This document shows positions 11,737-24,660 of a DNA stretch of 64,000 nucleotides, one piece after another (positions within the stretch are counted from its first letter, which is position 1; every line of letters begins with the position of its first letter). The stretch lies in contig VZRS01002616.1 of assembly GCA_013398055.1 (NCBI GenBank), positions 78,592 to 142,591 on the forward strand, read 5' to 3'. The notes below the pieces were generated by a model. It searched no databases, was not told the origin of the DNA, and saw only the letters and a program-made list of their open reading frames with translations. The position numbers and the translations under genes were made by a program. The DNA comes from Ifrita kowaldi. Lineage: Eukaryota > Chordata > Aves > Passeriformes > Cinclosomatidae.

Positions 11737-14360
11737 ACAAAGAAAATATCCCTAGGGAAGCATGTGCATGAAATTCCAGATGGAATTGAGAAAGGCAAAA
11801 TGCAGCTGTCCCAGTCTCACACAAAGGGACCTGATAAGGTGATATATTCTCATCTTGGCAGCTGTTTCTAGACTTCACTTTGTTCCCCTACACAATTTGT
11901 TTCTCATAGAAAGCCCAGGCATGCAGCAGAGCAGCTTTGTGCCAACACAGAACAGAAAAACAGTGTTCATCCCAAGAGGTTGAAGTTGAGATCTAAAATA
12001 TATGCATCTATTTACTTAGGCAGAATGTAAAGAGGCAAACCACAAGTGCTTACCTTTCCTTTCAAACACTTCCTTAGGGACCCAAACCTGGCTGAGGCAC
12101 ACCTCTGAGCTGCATTACATGCTTTTACAAACAGGCTGATAGGTATCAGCTGCAGACACTTCAGCTCTTGCTAGAGCTCCACACCAAGATCCTTTTTTTC
12201 ATGCTATTCAACAGCTAATACATGCCCTTCCTGCCCCCAAAATTGTTTTCCCTCAGTTAGTTACTTTCATTAGGAAAAGCTAAGCATGGTATTTTTTTCA
12301 TGTTAAATCTATGCATTCACTTGTCAGGTGGGTCAACAACAAAAGAAGGTTATGCATGTACAATAATTGGTTTTTGCAGGTGAGTCATGCCCTTGATTTT
12401 CTCCTGAATATAGATTTTACTTCAAATATTTTGCTCAGGTTTCTTTGTGCTTTTTTTTGCTACCTGCTGTAAGAGTTAAAAAACTCAAATTTCCTTTGAG
12501 TTAAGCTGTAAACAGACATGTTAGAATAAAGGAAAGCATTGGGAGACACCAAATGAGCCAGCTTTCCGTCACTCTTTTCAGGCTGATTACAAGTCTCACA
12601 CTGTGCTATGAGCCCTTGGAGTATTTTACAAAAGATTTAAAATCTGTTGAAAAGGTAAATGAAATTCATCCAGAAAAAAAAAAAAAAGAAAAAGAAAGGA
12701 ACATTTTTTTGATAGCCTTTGTTCTACCCAGACAAGGTACTGCTTTGGTATCATTTACAGTCTCCATGCACAGCGAAGCATGCTGGCATTCCAAATGGCT
12801 TTCATGCAGTATCACTGTACTTGGGAGTCATCCTAGCCTGCACCAGGATTTGCCATGCTGGAGTCACCCTCCCCTTCAAATGGTTGCTGCTGCTTAGTGA
12901 TTAAAAAAAATTAAGTCTTTTTTTCAGCCTTCTCACAAAGCATGTATATTATTCTACGAAAAACTCATTAAAAAATAGGACTTTAACCATCTTTCATTTG
13001 CCAGAGTTTAAGACTGAAATATAACAGAAGTGCTACAAACTGTGTTAATGCTATTTTAATTGCTGGTTTCTTTTAATCTTCCACACATCTGAGGTAGAAT
13101 AGCTTCTTCTGAAGAATAAAGCATTCAAATACATATTTTGTATTTTCCCTGCTGTGTTAATGAAACTGGGCAGGTTCTAAGGAAATTGAATTAGTCTCCT
13201 CTTTAATTATTCATTAATTTAAACAGGAGGACTGGAAAATTGGTCACTAGCTATTCAGCAAATAGCACTCTCAAATTGGCTGTCCTTATAATTGCTATGA
13301 TTTTTTTTAATAACATTGATTTCTTTATGCAGTGAAATAACATTGATACAAGCACATTCAAAACCATTAGTATGATTATTGTTCAGCTGTTTTCTGTAAG
13401 GCTCCTGCTTAAAAAAAGAATAGCTTGATATGACCTTGTACGTATTTTGAGAAGGTATTAAGTAATATTTCTCTATCAAACCAGTAGCAAACGTCAGGGA
13501 GCCCACAGCCATAAACACTGTAAAGTTTAAAACACAAACAATGTAAGCACTTTGGGAAAATGTACAGTAAATTCTATTTTGATGAAATAAACTCTTGAAT
13601 GTATGATTCTTGACTATGGACCTTATGCTGCTATTTAGTTGCTTTTTAAAATGCAATTTATATCTTGCATACCTGTATTACAGACCAGACATATTTCTGT
13701 CCTGGAGTTCCTGGACAGAGGTTTATGAACATGCCCACAGAGTCTGCAATGGCCAGGGTGTACCCAGCGTGCCTCGCATCTACTGCTCAAGTGACAAGCA
13801 TTTGCATAATAAGTCTGATATCTCCTCCATGTGTTGGGCTTACTGAGGAAGCACTGACCATCTGTCCAAAAAATGAGCTGTATGCCTGGCCCCTCACCTT
13901 TCAAGTGCGTCCACCAAAGAGCTGAGCTGCGTATGTGTAAGGGACACCTCTGAGAAATTTGGGGGGGACTGGAGAGGTGCCTGTCCAACTTTTTACTTAG
14001 CTGGCTCTTTGTTTGTTGGTCACTGGCTGCTTCCACACAATGATGAATGATACTGTCCAGTATGTTAAAGGGAAATTTCAGAAGACAAATGAGAAAGAAA
14101 GCTGCAAAAATAATCCTATTTCCTAACCTTTACAGGAACACACTTCTTTTCTAGTGAAAAGAAAGGAAACAGGAATGTATACATTCCACTATTACAATGT
14201 TTTCTGTTCTATATATTGTACCTATTAGAGGCAACTGCATCTACCTACATCAGCTTCTTCTAGTTCCTGCATAGGAATGTGAACCTGCTTTAATGGCAAC
14301 TTTGAACAAGCTGGGAATGGAGGAGTGAAGCTTAAGTTGAGAAGAAGGTGGGGATTTTGG
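11737..14360. other. No gene recognised; AT-rich DNA
   Basis: A poly-A-like tract lies at about 12672-12690. Overlapping opposite-strand frames of 133 codons near 13255-14036 have no family resemblance and are treated as chance. Confidence 0.5.
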
Positions 14361-14591
14361 ATGGTTTAGGTTTTGTCTTTGTTTATCATCATCCAACTCT
14401 ATTTTGGCTGGCAATAACTTAAATTTATCTTCCCCATGTTCGGTATATTTTGCCCATGATGGTAATTGGTAAGCAATCTCCCTGCCCTTATCTCAACCCA
14501 TGAGCATTATTTTCCCTCCTATCTTGTTAAGGATGGGGAATGAGAGAGTGGTTGGTTGGGTATCTAGCAGCTGGCCAAGGTCAACCCATCA
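14361..14591 (+). mobile_element. 3' end fragment of an ERV LTR, plus orientation
   Basis: This matches the reverse complement of 9440-9670: shared blocks include a degenerate AATAA..TTAAAT stretch, CCCATGATGGTAATTGG, CCCTGCCCTTATCTCAACCC and the terminal GGTCAACCCATCA. Only the terminal 230 bases or so are present, so the 5' part was lost or is too diverged to see. Confidence 0.75.
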
Positions 14592-15525
14592 GATAGAGGT
14601 GTGGAGAAAATACAGGATCTTCACTCAGCTAGATATTTACCCCAGGGGGATAAAAACATCCCCAAACAACTCCACCTCTTTTTAACTAACTCTCCTAATC
14701 CTTTACCTCCCTTTCCCTACACGTTTGTTCAAGATTATGGAGGCAGTGGTTCCATGAATATTCATTTCCTTCCTGTGCTCACTGTTCTGTTGATGAAGAC
14801 AGGTAGCCTGGTAACTCTTTGAGACGCCACCATCTGCCTCAGCTAGGGAGTAGTGTGGCAAAGCAATGTGGAATCTGAAGGCAAAACAAAGCTTCCCGGG
14901 TATCTGTGGGAACAGGCAAACCAAGGGGACAATTCATTTCCACAAGCAAAAGGCAATTATGCAGGGCTGGAACTCAGGTAAGTGTAGCAGGTTATGGCAT
15001 TTTGTGCAGTGGGTGAAAACTGTTAACAAAAACTCCTTCCTTGCTGCTAGGGTCTTTCCATGTGATAGGCTGCCCACACGGCTATAGATAACAGGCCAGT
15101 GCTTTAGGAGTCTGTGAAGATTTAGAATGCTGCATTTTTGCAATATCTAGTACAAACATAGACTAGGTGATTTCTTTCCTCTTTGGAACTGTCCAAGTAT
15201 GGTTGAAGCATTTGCAGACACCTACAATGTTTTTTCATTCAATTTGTCTTCTTTCGGTTAACAGTGCGAGTCTGTTTAATATTTCTTTACAAGTCGTACT
15301 TTTAGCCCTCTCAGCACTTTTGTTGCTCCACATCATCCTCAAAGCTGAGTACAAAACCTTGGCTTGAGACCTCTAGGTTATCCTTTCAGCATTATTCAGC
15401 GTTATTAAGGTTCAGTTACTGTAGCTCTACAAATCTGTTCATATCACCTATCACTAAATTACCTGTGCTCACAGTTTCCTTCATGCTTCTGTGAAGGTAG
15501 ATCTGCTTATTTTTGTTTGTCCTCA
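14592..15525. other. No recognised feature
   Basis: Spacer with no convincing gene or repeat. Confidence 0.5.
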
Positions 15526-16160
15526 TATCATAGATTCATGGAATAATTCCATTTAGAAGGGACCTTGGGGCTGTTTAGCCTCTGCAAAGAGCCTGTCGAT
15601 CTCTTGCTCACTCTTCCTGACAGTGTGCAGCTGCTCACCTCCTCTGCAACTCCTTTGCCTGCCAAAGCTCCCGCTGCATGTCCTGCCACAAGGACACCGT
15701 CAGTGTCCCCTACCTGAGCCCCAGGGCAGCAGCCAGGCGCTGCCTGGTGCCTGAGACTTGGCATCCTTGGTTCTGTGGCATCCTCCCACACAGCTCTGCC
15801 TGGACTGGGGTCTCCAGTATGCTGTGGGTCAGGCTTCCTTCCAGGTAGGAGACCATGTCCTGTGGTGCCTCACCACTGTCTCGGGATTATGTATATAAAA
15901 CCTTTTTGCTTTTGGCTATATATACACACCATTCTTACATTTTGGCTTTTCCAGTTGTCTGAAGAAGGCTTTTTCTACTTCTTGCTGCTCAGGTGGTCTG
16001 TAGCAGACACCCATCACAATGTCAGCCATGATGATCTACCTTCTAACCCTGACCCATAAGCTCTCAGCTGGCTCATCGCCCTCCCCAAGGCAGAGACAGC
16101 TGCACCCTCCTTGCTCTTTCACATAAAGGCAACTCCCAGCTGTTCTGATTTCCCACAAAA
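15526..16160 (-). mobile_element. Decayed CR1 LINE, minus orientation
   Basis: The plus strand opens with CATAGATTCATGGAAT and AGAAGGGACCTTGG, the reverse complement of a CR1 3' end. Further in, about 16140 down to 15955 on the minus strand, are CR1 endonuclease-region motifs: LYVKEQGG, ESLWVRVRR, then MGVCYRPPEQQEVEKAFFRQL. The middle of ORF2 is missing, so the copy is internally deleted or is two separate fragments. Sequence from 16160 to about 16800 may belong to the same element but could not be matched. Confidence 0.65.
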
Positions 16161-19100
16161 TGTATGAGGTCTTGCCCCACCATGCTGTCATGCAGACTGA
16201 CCTTACTTCTGTGCATACCATTAGGATGGCCCCATTTCTTCTCCTTTCTGCCTTATCTTGAATATAAAGGCTCTTGTCTGTATCACCCCACATCCCTTCC
16301 TTGCCAATCACTTCCTCACTTGATTGTTGGTCATCATCACCTCTCTCCTACACCACATCTAGTGCAAAACTTCTCCTCCCCTGATTGGCCAGCACATCAG
16401 CAAAGACATTTTTCCCTGTTTGGTGAGATGGATCCAATATCTTCCCAGAAGTTCTTCATCATCAGAAAGGTCTTGAAGACAAAGCTTTGTTGTTGACACC
16501 AGCTATTCAATCCCTTGTGGACATACAGGATCCTTCCACTCTGCCTCAAGACATTCCCCTCACTGATGGTACTGAGAATACACTGCTTTGGCCTCTGTGC
16601 CCTTGGCTACCACCCTCGGATCTATGTAGTCATGCTTGATATGCTCCATGTCTCCCCTGACCTCACTGTTGCTCCCATGGAAGAGCAGCAGTGGGTAAGA
16701 GTCCCAAAGCTGACAAGACTTGGCAGCCTCTCCACAACACCCCAGATCAAAAGTCCGCAGCAAACCTCCTCTAATTAACTTGCAGCTTTATCTCCAGGGG
16801 GCTCCCAGGAATCTCCCATAGATCTCAGACTTTCACAGATCTCAAAGCTGAAGGCAGCATCTGCTGTTGGCTGCCTGTGTTAGCTGTGCTATTGGTTATC
16901 TCCTGCTCTGGCTCCCTGGCAGTGCCCTGAACAAGGATGAAGGCAGGACATTCGCACCTCTGAGGTCTTTGGAGCAGTAAGAGCACACTGGGTGGGAAGG
17001 ACTGTGCTGGGAGGCCCTGCGTCCTCACAGTGTGGCTCCCCAGCAGGACTGGCCCCATTTCTGCCCCAGAACAGAGGAAGAGCCAGGCCCCATATGAAAG
17101 AAGAGTTGGGGTTTTTTGGTGAGCCTTTTCTTTCATTTTTCATGACCTTTTTTGAATAAAAAGTTATGATTTTTCTTCCCTGTACCATTTTGTTTTGAAT
17201 GGTTTGCAATCTTTGTTGGTACTTGCCTAAAGGAAAAGGATACCCTGATGGGGAGGGGAAGTGCTTCAACAATAAGCTCACGTGCCATCATGCCCAACAT
17301 GCTTTTCATCTTGTACAAATGCAGGTGAGAAGCTCCTGACTTCGAAGCCTGACTGAAATCAGAAAGGAAAACCAACAAAACATGAAGACTGTAACCTCTT
17401 TCCATGACAGAATTGAAAGAACAGATGAATAACAAATGCATAGTTCAAAATTTTGGAGCGAAGTAAACAAACTGGAAAAGTGTGGAGGAGATAATTCTGG
17501 ACTTACTGCATTTGAGTACAGGCTCTATTTGGGGTGTGTTGGTACCCCACTGATTTCAGAAGGCCTGTTCAGTGAAATGAAACACAGCCAGCCAAGTGCC
17601 TGGCTTAGCCTCTGTATTTCTCAAAACACCAGGAGGTATCTCAAGCAAACAAAAATTCAGTCAGCAGCTTTCCTACAGCCCAGACAAAAGTTTTTAAAAG
17701 ATGACAGTTTTGAAAACCTGGATGCAGAAAGCCCTGGGCTGGCTGTTGGTCTGTGAGTTAGTTATGATAGTATTGCCTGATTTAGACATAAACAGTTGAA
17801 GAGATTACCTTCTTTTTAGGTTGAAAAAATGATATCAGACGTGACTAATTGGAGACTAGAGGCAGGGAAGAGCTTAGAGGCACAGTAATTGTTCTTGTCT
17901 GATCAGAAGGATCAAAAAAGAATCCCTTAGAGAGATAAATTAAAAAATGAGATTCCTGTGGCATGTTGATCATAAAACTGATTTTTTTCTGGACATGCCT
18001 GGACAATATGCTGAATATGTTTAAATATAATCTTGTTACCAAGGAGCTGAAGGATTTTTACTCTTAACTACACATCTTGTTCTGTATAATGGTCACGTTT
18101 CTATTTGTCTGCTCAACAGCAGCACTTAAAAAAAAATACAACTCTTCTATTCTTTCAGGAATAGTGGATGTAGTATCTGGCTGTGAAATATCCACGTTTA
18201 TAGGAGTTTCAGTGTTATGGATCTGAGTGAATGATTGCTAACAATGATTTTCAATTGAATAATTTTGTTTCAAGACCACACTGACTCTCTGTTTAATGGC
18301 TGAGGACACATAAAGACCCACTCACTCAGACACTGAGTCTCCTGTGGCATCAAGCCCAGACTACTGAGGCCAAAGAGTGGGAGACCTTTGGGAAGCCCAG
18401 CACAGCCAGCTGCTAGCAGCAGCCTGCCCTCTTCATCCTCTGAAACCTGTCACCAGTCAGGACTTGTGCCTGGGAATGTCTGAGCTGCTGCTGGCAGCTC
18501 GGGCTCTAGGTGAGCTTGTCTGATCAGGAAAAAGAGAAGATTCTGCTGTCCACTTTATCTTTCCCTCTGTCTGCACATGCCAGCATTTCTGGAACAGGAC
18601 CATTTTTTTCTGTCCTGCCACAAAATGCAATACAAAGTGAATAAACTTACAGTTTTGTGATGGAGTATTGTTAATAATATCCTTGGGAAACTCATCATAA
18701 AGGAACTTCTTTAGTATTATACAGCCTCATTCAGTAAAAGCCTCCAGGAGGGACAGATCTTGGTGTACACAGACGAGGCATTCAGAGCAGGAGGTGTCCC
18801 ACGCCCAGGAAGAACAGCTGGGATTCCCTTCTTTAATGTGTCCTCAAGGTTTGCTATTTTTTCAGCTACAATGAGACTTCACCAGAGAGGGACATAAGAA
18901 CTGGTAAAATGGATGAAGTCATTGTCAGGCTGAAAAATTCCCAGTCCTTCCTCTTGAAGTAGAAGAGCAATATCACTTGATAAGGTGAGAGAGATATTAA
19001 AATGCTTTGTCTCTACGAGGTTTCCTTCTCAGCACTCCTGCTCTGTCAGGGCTCTTCTATCACCTTGAGAAAGGGATGCAGAATACAAACCTACACGAAG

Positions 19101-19467
19101 CACTCACTTCAACAGAGCATTTCTCTCTCACAATGGTTTTCAAATCTTCTATTTTGCAGGCAGCTGTTTTGAGTGGCTGAACCTGTCTGAACCCTGCTCA
19201 GGATCCACTCTTCTCCAATTGCCTTCACAGCTGCACAGGTGCTTTTCAGAGACAAACCCTGATCCTGGACAGTGGAACAGGGCACTCCAGAGTGGTACCA
19301 TCCCAGGCGCAGGTTGGTTTTGCTCTGGGCCTATTTGGAAAAAAGTGAGTGTTTCACATAGGCAGTGCCTTCTGACCCTCTTGCTGTTCCTCTAGCTGAA
19401 GTCTCCCTTTTTAATGGATGCACAGCCAGCTCACACCATGCTGAGAGAGCTGACAGAAGCAGCTGAG

Positions 19468-19528
19468 TTTCCTTGGTTTAACTTCACCATGGTTAAACAA
19501 AGGTTTCTTGGTTTAACTTCACCATGGT
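19468..19528 (+). repeat. Short tandem direct repeat
   Basis: TTGGTTTAACTTCACCATGG occurs twice about 35 bases apart. Confidence 0.85.
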
Positions 19529-19955
19529 GCCTGAGTTAGATACACAAACTTGGTCTTCTCCTCAGTGTCCTCTTAACATACTATTTGCAGATCATCTCAA
19601 TGTTGAAGATATTTCTGTCCCCATTGCAGGCTTTTCTAGAGGGATATCTTGTTAATATAATCTGGCCAGTGCCAGATCTTTTCATTCCTCTCTGCTGTTG
19701 CTTTTATTACCCATTTCTGCTAACTAAGGACAGCAAAGGCAGCGCCACTCTCTGCCCTTTTGCTTTTGAGGCATTGCACTCAGCACAAGCAGGACAAAAG
19801 ATGTATTTTTGTCTGCTGCTTAGCTAGGCACTTCATCTTCTCTGGCATTCATGTCTCAGTACACTTTTCCTCAGCTTAACAGGTTTTGTAAATTGATGTA
19901 CTACAAATACTAGTGAATCCCAGAAAAGAGAACCAGTATTTTTTGAAAAAATCGA

Positions 19956-19983
19956 CGGAAGGCAGGAAGGTAGGAAGGAAGGA
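19956..19983. repeat. GGAA-type microsatellite
   Basis: Imperfect tandem GGAAGGCAGGAAGGTAGG units. Confidence 0.8.
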
Positions 19984-22900
19984 CACAAAGTTTTAAGCTT
20001 TTCTAATGCCCCTCTAGAAGTAAAAACATTTGAAAGTAAACATAAGACTGGTTGAACTTTCATATAATTACCAGATTGTGGTATCAGAAGAATAATTTAT
20101 CCTTTGGCTCAAGAAAGGAAAAAACCATGTTATCCCATTTCACAGATGAAGAACAGCCGAAACTCTTCCTGTCCCAATTTGAGCTTCCAAGTGGGACAGC
20201 TGGGCTAGGAGCAGCAGTGTTCCCTTTGGCATTCATGGAGCAAAACAGGCACCTCAGAGAACAGTTTCCCAAGGCAGCAGTCATGCTACTTACACGAATA
20301 TGCTCAATGCTGACAACTCACTGTTTTCACAATCACACATAAGAATCCCAAAACCACAGACTGTCTCAAATCAGAAGACTTAAGAAAACGCAGGGGTTCT
20401 TGCATTTTCTGCAGCTGTTACGTAGAGGTGGGTCACAGATTTTCTTAACCATAAGACTCAAAAAAGAATTTTTTCAACTGTAAGATTCTTGAGTAATCTG
20501 ACATCTACTGATGTTAAAGTTTTCAGGAAAAAAAAGATGCACCTCTCACAAGCTTCGGACTAAAGATGGAGAGCTGGCAACTTTATATCTCCCCTCTCCA
20601 AATGATAGATTTGAAATGCCATTTTTCTAGCAGGGCTTCCCTTGCCTGACTGAAATGTTTCTGTTGCTGTTTCACATAGCCAGCCTGACCAATGAAGTGG
20701 TGATGCATGGCTGGCCGGCTGGAATCAGATGCTCCCCCTGCCATGTGTCCCTGCCAAGACTCCACACACAACTCACTCTATTGAAAAGCCAGCTCATTTC
20801 CACTTGCAGCCAACTCTATTCATATTCCTCTCAGAGTTAGTGACAATAAATATTATGAAATCACACAAATCCAGATGGTGTGGGTTGGAGTTGCCAGCTG
20901 TTCTGCCACTTGTGAATTGCCTCTCTTGTCCTGCAGCTTGGCTTCCAGAGAAAGCATCTCATCAGTTCCCTGTGGTCTCATTGCATTTCTTTACAAGCCA
21001 TCCCCATCCTGAGATATTTTCAACTTTCACTGTAGATATATATAAAGGAGAGAGAGGCAAAGCAAATTGGAGACAGAAAATCAAAGAACCCTTTACCTCA
21101 GAAATTGAGGATTATTTTTCAAATAATGACCTTAACCTCTCAACAGCTTCCCAGTTTTCATCCATGAAAAGAGACCACTTCAAGGGTTCAGCTGATTTTC
21201 ACTAATTCTCCTTCACAGGAGACTTACAGCTAAAAGAGAAGCAAAGGTTCTCTAATCTTGCCCATAGTTATCATTGCAAAATCAGGAGGAAAACAGTGCC
21301 AAATGAACACAGAAATTGAAATGCTGACATGACCTGCATGAACAGCACTGTGTAAATCCTAAACATTGTGACAATTACCTTGTTTTACTTCTCCGAATTC
21401 TTCTATGAGTTTTAACTCTTTGAGCCTGGGGTGGTATTTGCAGGCCAGACACAGTCTCCAGTCGAGTGAAGTTACCATCCAAATGATTACCAGGGTTGGG
21501 AGAAAGGCTGTAACACAGCTATGGTTAACGGGACTGTCACTAAAATAGATGTGAACATATGCGACTGCCATTAGTTTCATCCTCATACTGGGCTGTCTTC
21601 TGAGACTTTTTGCTGAAAAGGAATGCAGACAAGAGTGAGTGGGAGGCAAGGGTGGTGGGACGAGCCCAAAGTCAAGCAGCAAGAACAAGGAAAACCCAGA
21701 GTTTCCCAGTAAGAATAGGGAAAGAGGAAGCCTGAGGCCAGAAGTACAAGTAAATCCACCAGCCATGCTATAAATCAGCAGGGTCTTAGGCTGTGGTGCC
21801 AGAAGGGAGCAGGCACCAGTAGTGATGCAGATGCTCACAGCTGCTGCTCTGGCTGGTGCCATGGTTTGGGGCTGTGGTGGTGGGACGAGGGTGTTTGAGG
21901 AGGAAAAAATGTTCTCAGTGGCTCTCCAGGCTGGTGTCTGAGGCATCACAGTGTTTTACCAGCAGTCTGTCTCATTACATTTGCAGCAAAGACTATTCAG
22001 TTTCTGCATTTAATCTCCTCTTCCCCTTGTTGAGTCTCCAAATAAACAAAAAAATAACAATAATGAAGAGGCAGGTCCAGACAAGCCATGAGCCAAGTCA
22101 TCCAGCAAGGTTCAGCAAGGAGCATGGTTGGGCACAGGCAAAGCCTAGGAATCCAGGTCTGAGCTTAATCCCAGCTCCAGCGGAGGGCCCCCAGTGAGAA
22201 GTCTCATGGTTTTCTCCCACAGCTCTCTTTGCAGCACTGTGATCCCAGGTTACAGTGCTGCAACAGGTCAGAGCTGCTCTTGAACACTTGAAGATAACCA
22301 AACCCCTCATGGAATATTGCAGAGATTGTTGGTGCATTCAGGACCAAAAAACGAAGGATCATAAGGATAGTTGCTCCACTAGGATTTACAAGTTTCCAGC
22401 CTTGCGGAAATCCTGCTCAAGGCAGGCTCAGGACTTTTGAATAAAGCTTTTAGTTCATGTTACAGGAAGGTAAAATTAGATTTGTAGACCCATAAATGCA
22501 TCAGATACTGAATGCAACATAAACCTCTTTTGAAACACTCATCATTTCTACTTATCTCCAAGTCAGTGACATCCAGTCAGTTCTGGGTGAGAAAGAGAGC
22601 TGGAGAGGAGGGGAGTGCCCACCTCTATACACAGACTATCTCACAATGGCATTGAAAGCTCCTCTTATTCTCAAGCCATTACTTAAAAAATATCCTTGGG
22701 TCAGAAATTCTCCAATCCAATGCACTCCTTTCTGTGTCTGCTCTCTCAGCATCCCTCCATGCAGACCCTTGTAATGTTTCATTAATTCCCAACTGCCTCC
22801 CGATGCTGGAATTTTACCATCAGAGACTGCCCACATGAGGGACAGCAGGGGTGTCATAAACATTCCACATAATAGATAAGACAATTTAGCGTTAGGCAAC

Positions 22901-24485
22901 CACCAAACTGGAGTTATCTGGTCACGAATTTCACATTTGATATGATATTTTTAAAATTTTATATTTTTAGTTTATACCAAAGGATTCAGTCAGCAAAATC
23001 CCATTTTTACCTTTGCTCTTAGTCTGCTTATACCAAAACACTGGATTTGTATAATTTCCAAAATCATTTCTGAAAAAGTGTATGATGCTCACTGGAAATT
23101 ACTCAGGTGCCGATGGGAGAGCCGTCTCTGACACAGCTTTCATCCTACATCTAATTTCAACAAACAGGTCCCAGAGGAGCCAGATTCTCTACAGCAAAGA
23201 TCCTTGAACTACAGGGTGACTTTTATTATATAAATTTATCATTCTTCTGAGTTTATATTAAAAGATCTTTGCAAAGTTCTGCCCAAACTCTGCCTTGAAT
23301 TTACCTGGTAGGAGTCCCATTATCTCAGTAACAGTGCAGGAAATGAGTCAGCAGAGAATGTGCCACTGGGTATGTTACTCAATCATTCACATCTGCTGTG
23401 TTTGGGGACACATCTGAAACAGGCAGCAGCATCCCCAGTCGTGCCCCAGGGAGGCACTTACGCTAAGTGGGTGTGACTCAGCAACATTTCTTAATTATCT
23501 GATCGTTGCAGGAGACTTCAAGATTGAAATGTTGTCAGCAGCATTTTATCCAAAGCGGTGAAAAGCTCCTAAAAAGCACTATTGGGACGTATTTGTGCTA
23601 GCTTTATGGCACTGGGCCTCCATTACCATAAACAAACTCTGATACCTGAGCGTGGCCTTCTGGGAAATTTCATATAAAGCCACAGGAAGGCTCATTGCAA
23701 CCTCCTGTGCCCGTGTCCTTAAAAGCAGTGGTACTGCCCACTTGGGCTGGGCCTGGGATGGGCTCTCCATTTCCCAAGGGATTGAGACCTTCTCTTGCTG
23801 CTCCTCAGCGTTGGCAAGGCTGCGCTGCCTTGGCACAGGGGTCACGGGTTTGTCACCATCTCGCTGGGTGAAGGGAGCTTGGCACCAGCTGTCTGCATGG
23901 TCTAAAGGTGGGATTACAGCAAAGTTGCCCTTGAAAATATGGACAATGGTTGAGTAAAGAGGCCCCAAAACACGTGGGACAATTGGGTGCTATTGGGTAA
24001 TAGCCTAATGCACAGATGGGCTATTACCTATTGTTTAAACAGGGCAGTGTGGAAAGCTGGGAGAAGACTGCTTCAGCTTTGGAAAAGGGAGAAGCAGCTG
24101 AGCAAGAAAAGAACAGTAAGCAACAGGTACCTGCTGCAGCCTGGAAAGTAGCATCTCCTCCAGGACCAGGCAGTGTGTAGCCTTGGGGGGAGGCCAAGCG
24201 CTGGGAATTGCTTCAAAATTCAACCTCATAAAAGGATCAAATTTGGGGAGGAGGAGGAAAAAACAGATATTTACAGTAGATTGAAGAGCTGGGTGTGAAC
24301 ACCTCCACAGCAGTGCCTGAGGCCATGCAGGACTGTGGCCACCAGTGCCAGTTACACAGGTCACCTCCATGGTGTGGGGCACTCACAGCTCCTGTCCAGG
24401 CAGGATCACTGAGCAGTGCCAGCTTTGGGCCTGGGATGGTGGTGACTGAGGAGGAGTAAGTAACGAAGCAGTTTTTTACATTTTA

Positions 24486-24660
24486 AACTGCAAAAAAGCC
24501 CCCAAAAGGTGCCATTTTCACTGTGTCCTTACCATAAAAGAGAAAAGGAGAAAAACAGAAAGAAACTGATGTCTATATTAACTGTTAAAAAACCCCAAAA
24601 ATGTGCCATTATCACTGTGTCCTTACCATAAAAAAGGAGAAAAATAGAAGGAAACTTATT
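24486..24660 (+). repeat. Diverged tandem duplication, period about 94 bases
   Basis: The block CACTGTGTCCTTACCATAAA, with flanking GTGCCATT and GGAGAAAAA/GAAGGAAACT-like sequence, occurs from about 24509 and again from about 24603. The copies differ by substitutions and small indels, so this looks like a genuine old local duplication, unlike the N-flanked copies elsewhere. Confidence 0.85.

Larger units (their letters stand above)
16161..24485. other. Long stretch without a supported gene
   Basis: About 8 kb without a recognised gene. It includes a (GGAA)-like microsatellite (19956-19983), a short direct repeat (19468-19528), and GC-richer patches near 16.9-17.1, 18.3-18.5 and 23.7-23.9 kb that could be old, unrecognisable repeats. 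The longest open frame is a minus-strand 196-codon frame at 21359-21949, without recognised domains. Confidence 0.5.

Noticed and set aside
13255..14036. Opposing 133-codon frames that might suggest a gene
   Set aside because: No recognisable domains or splice signals; both strands are open in adjacent stretches without supporting evidence.
21359..21949. Minus-strand 196-codon open frame
   Set aside because: Longest frame outside repeats and OGFRL1, but no domain, no family resemblance, no clear promoter or splice context. In this much DNA a frame of this length can occur by chance.
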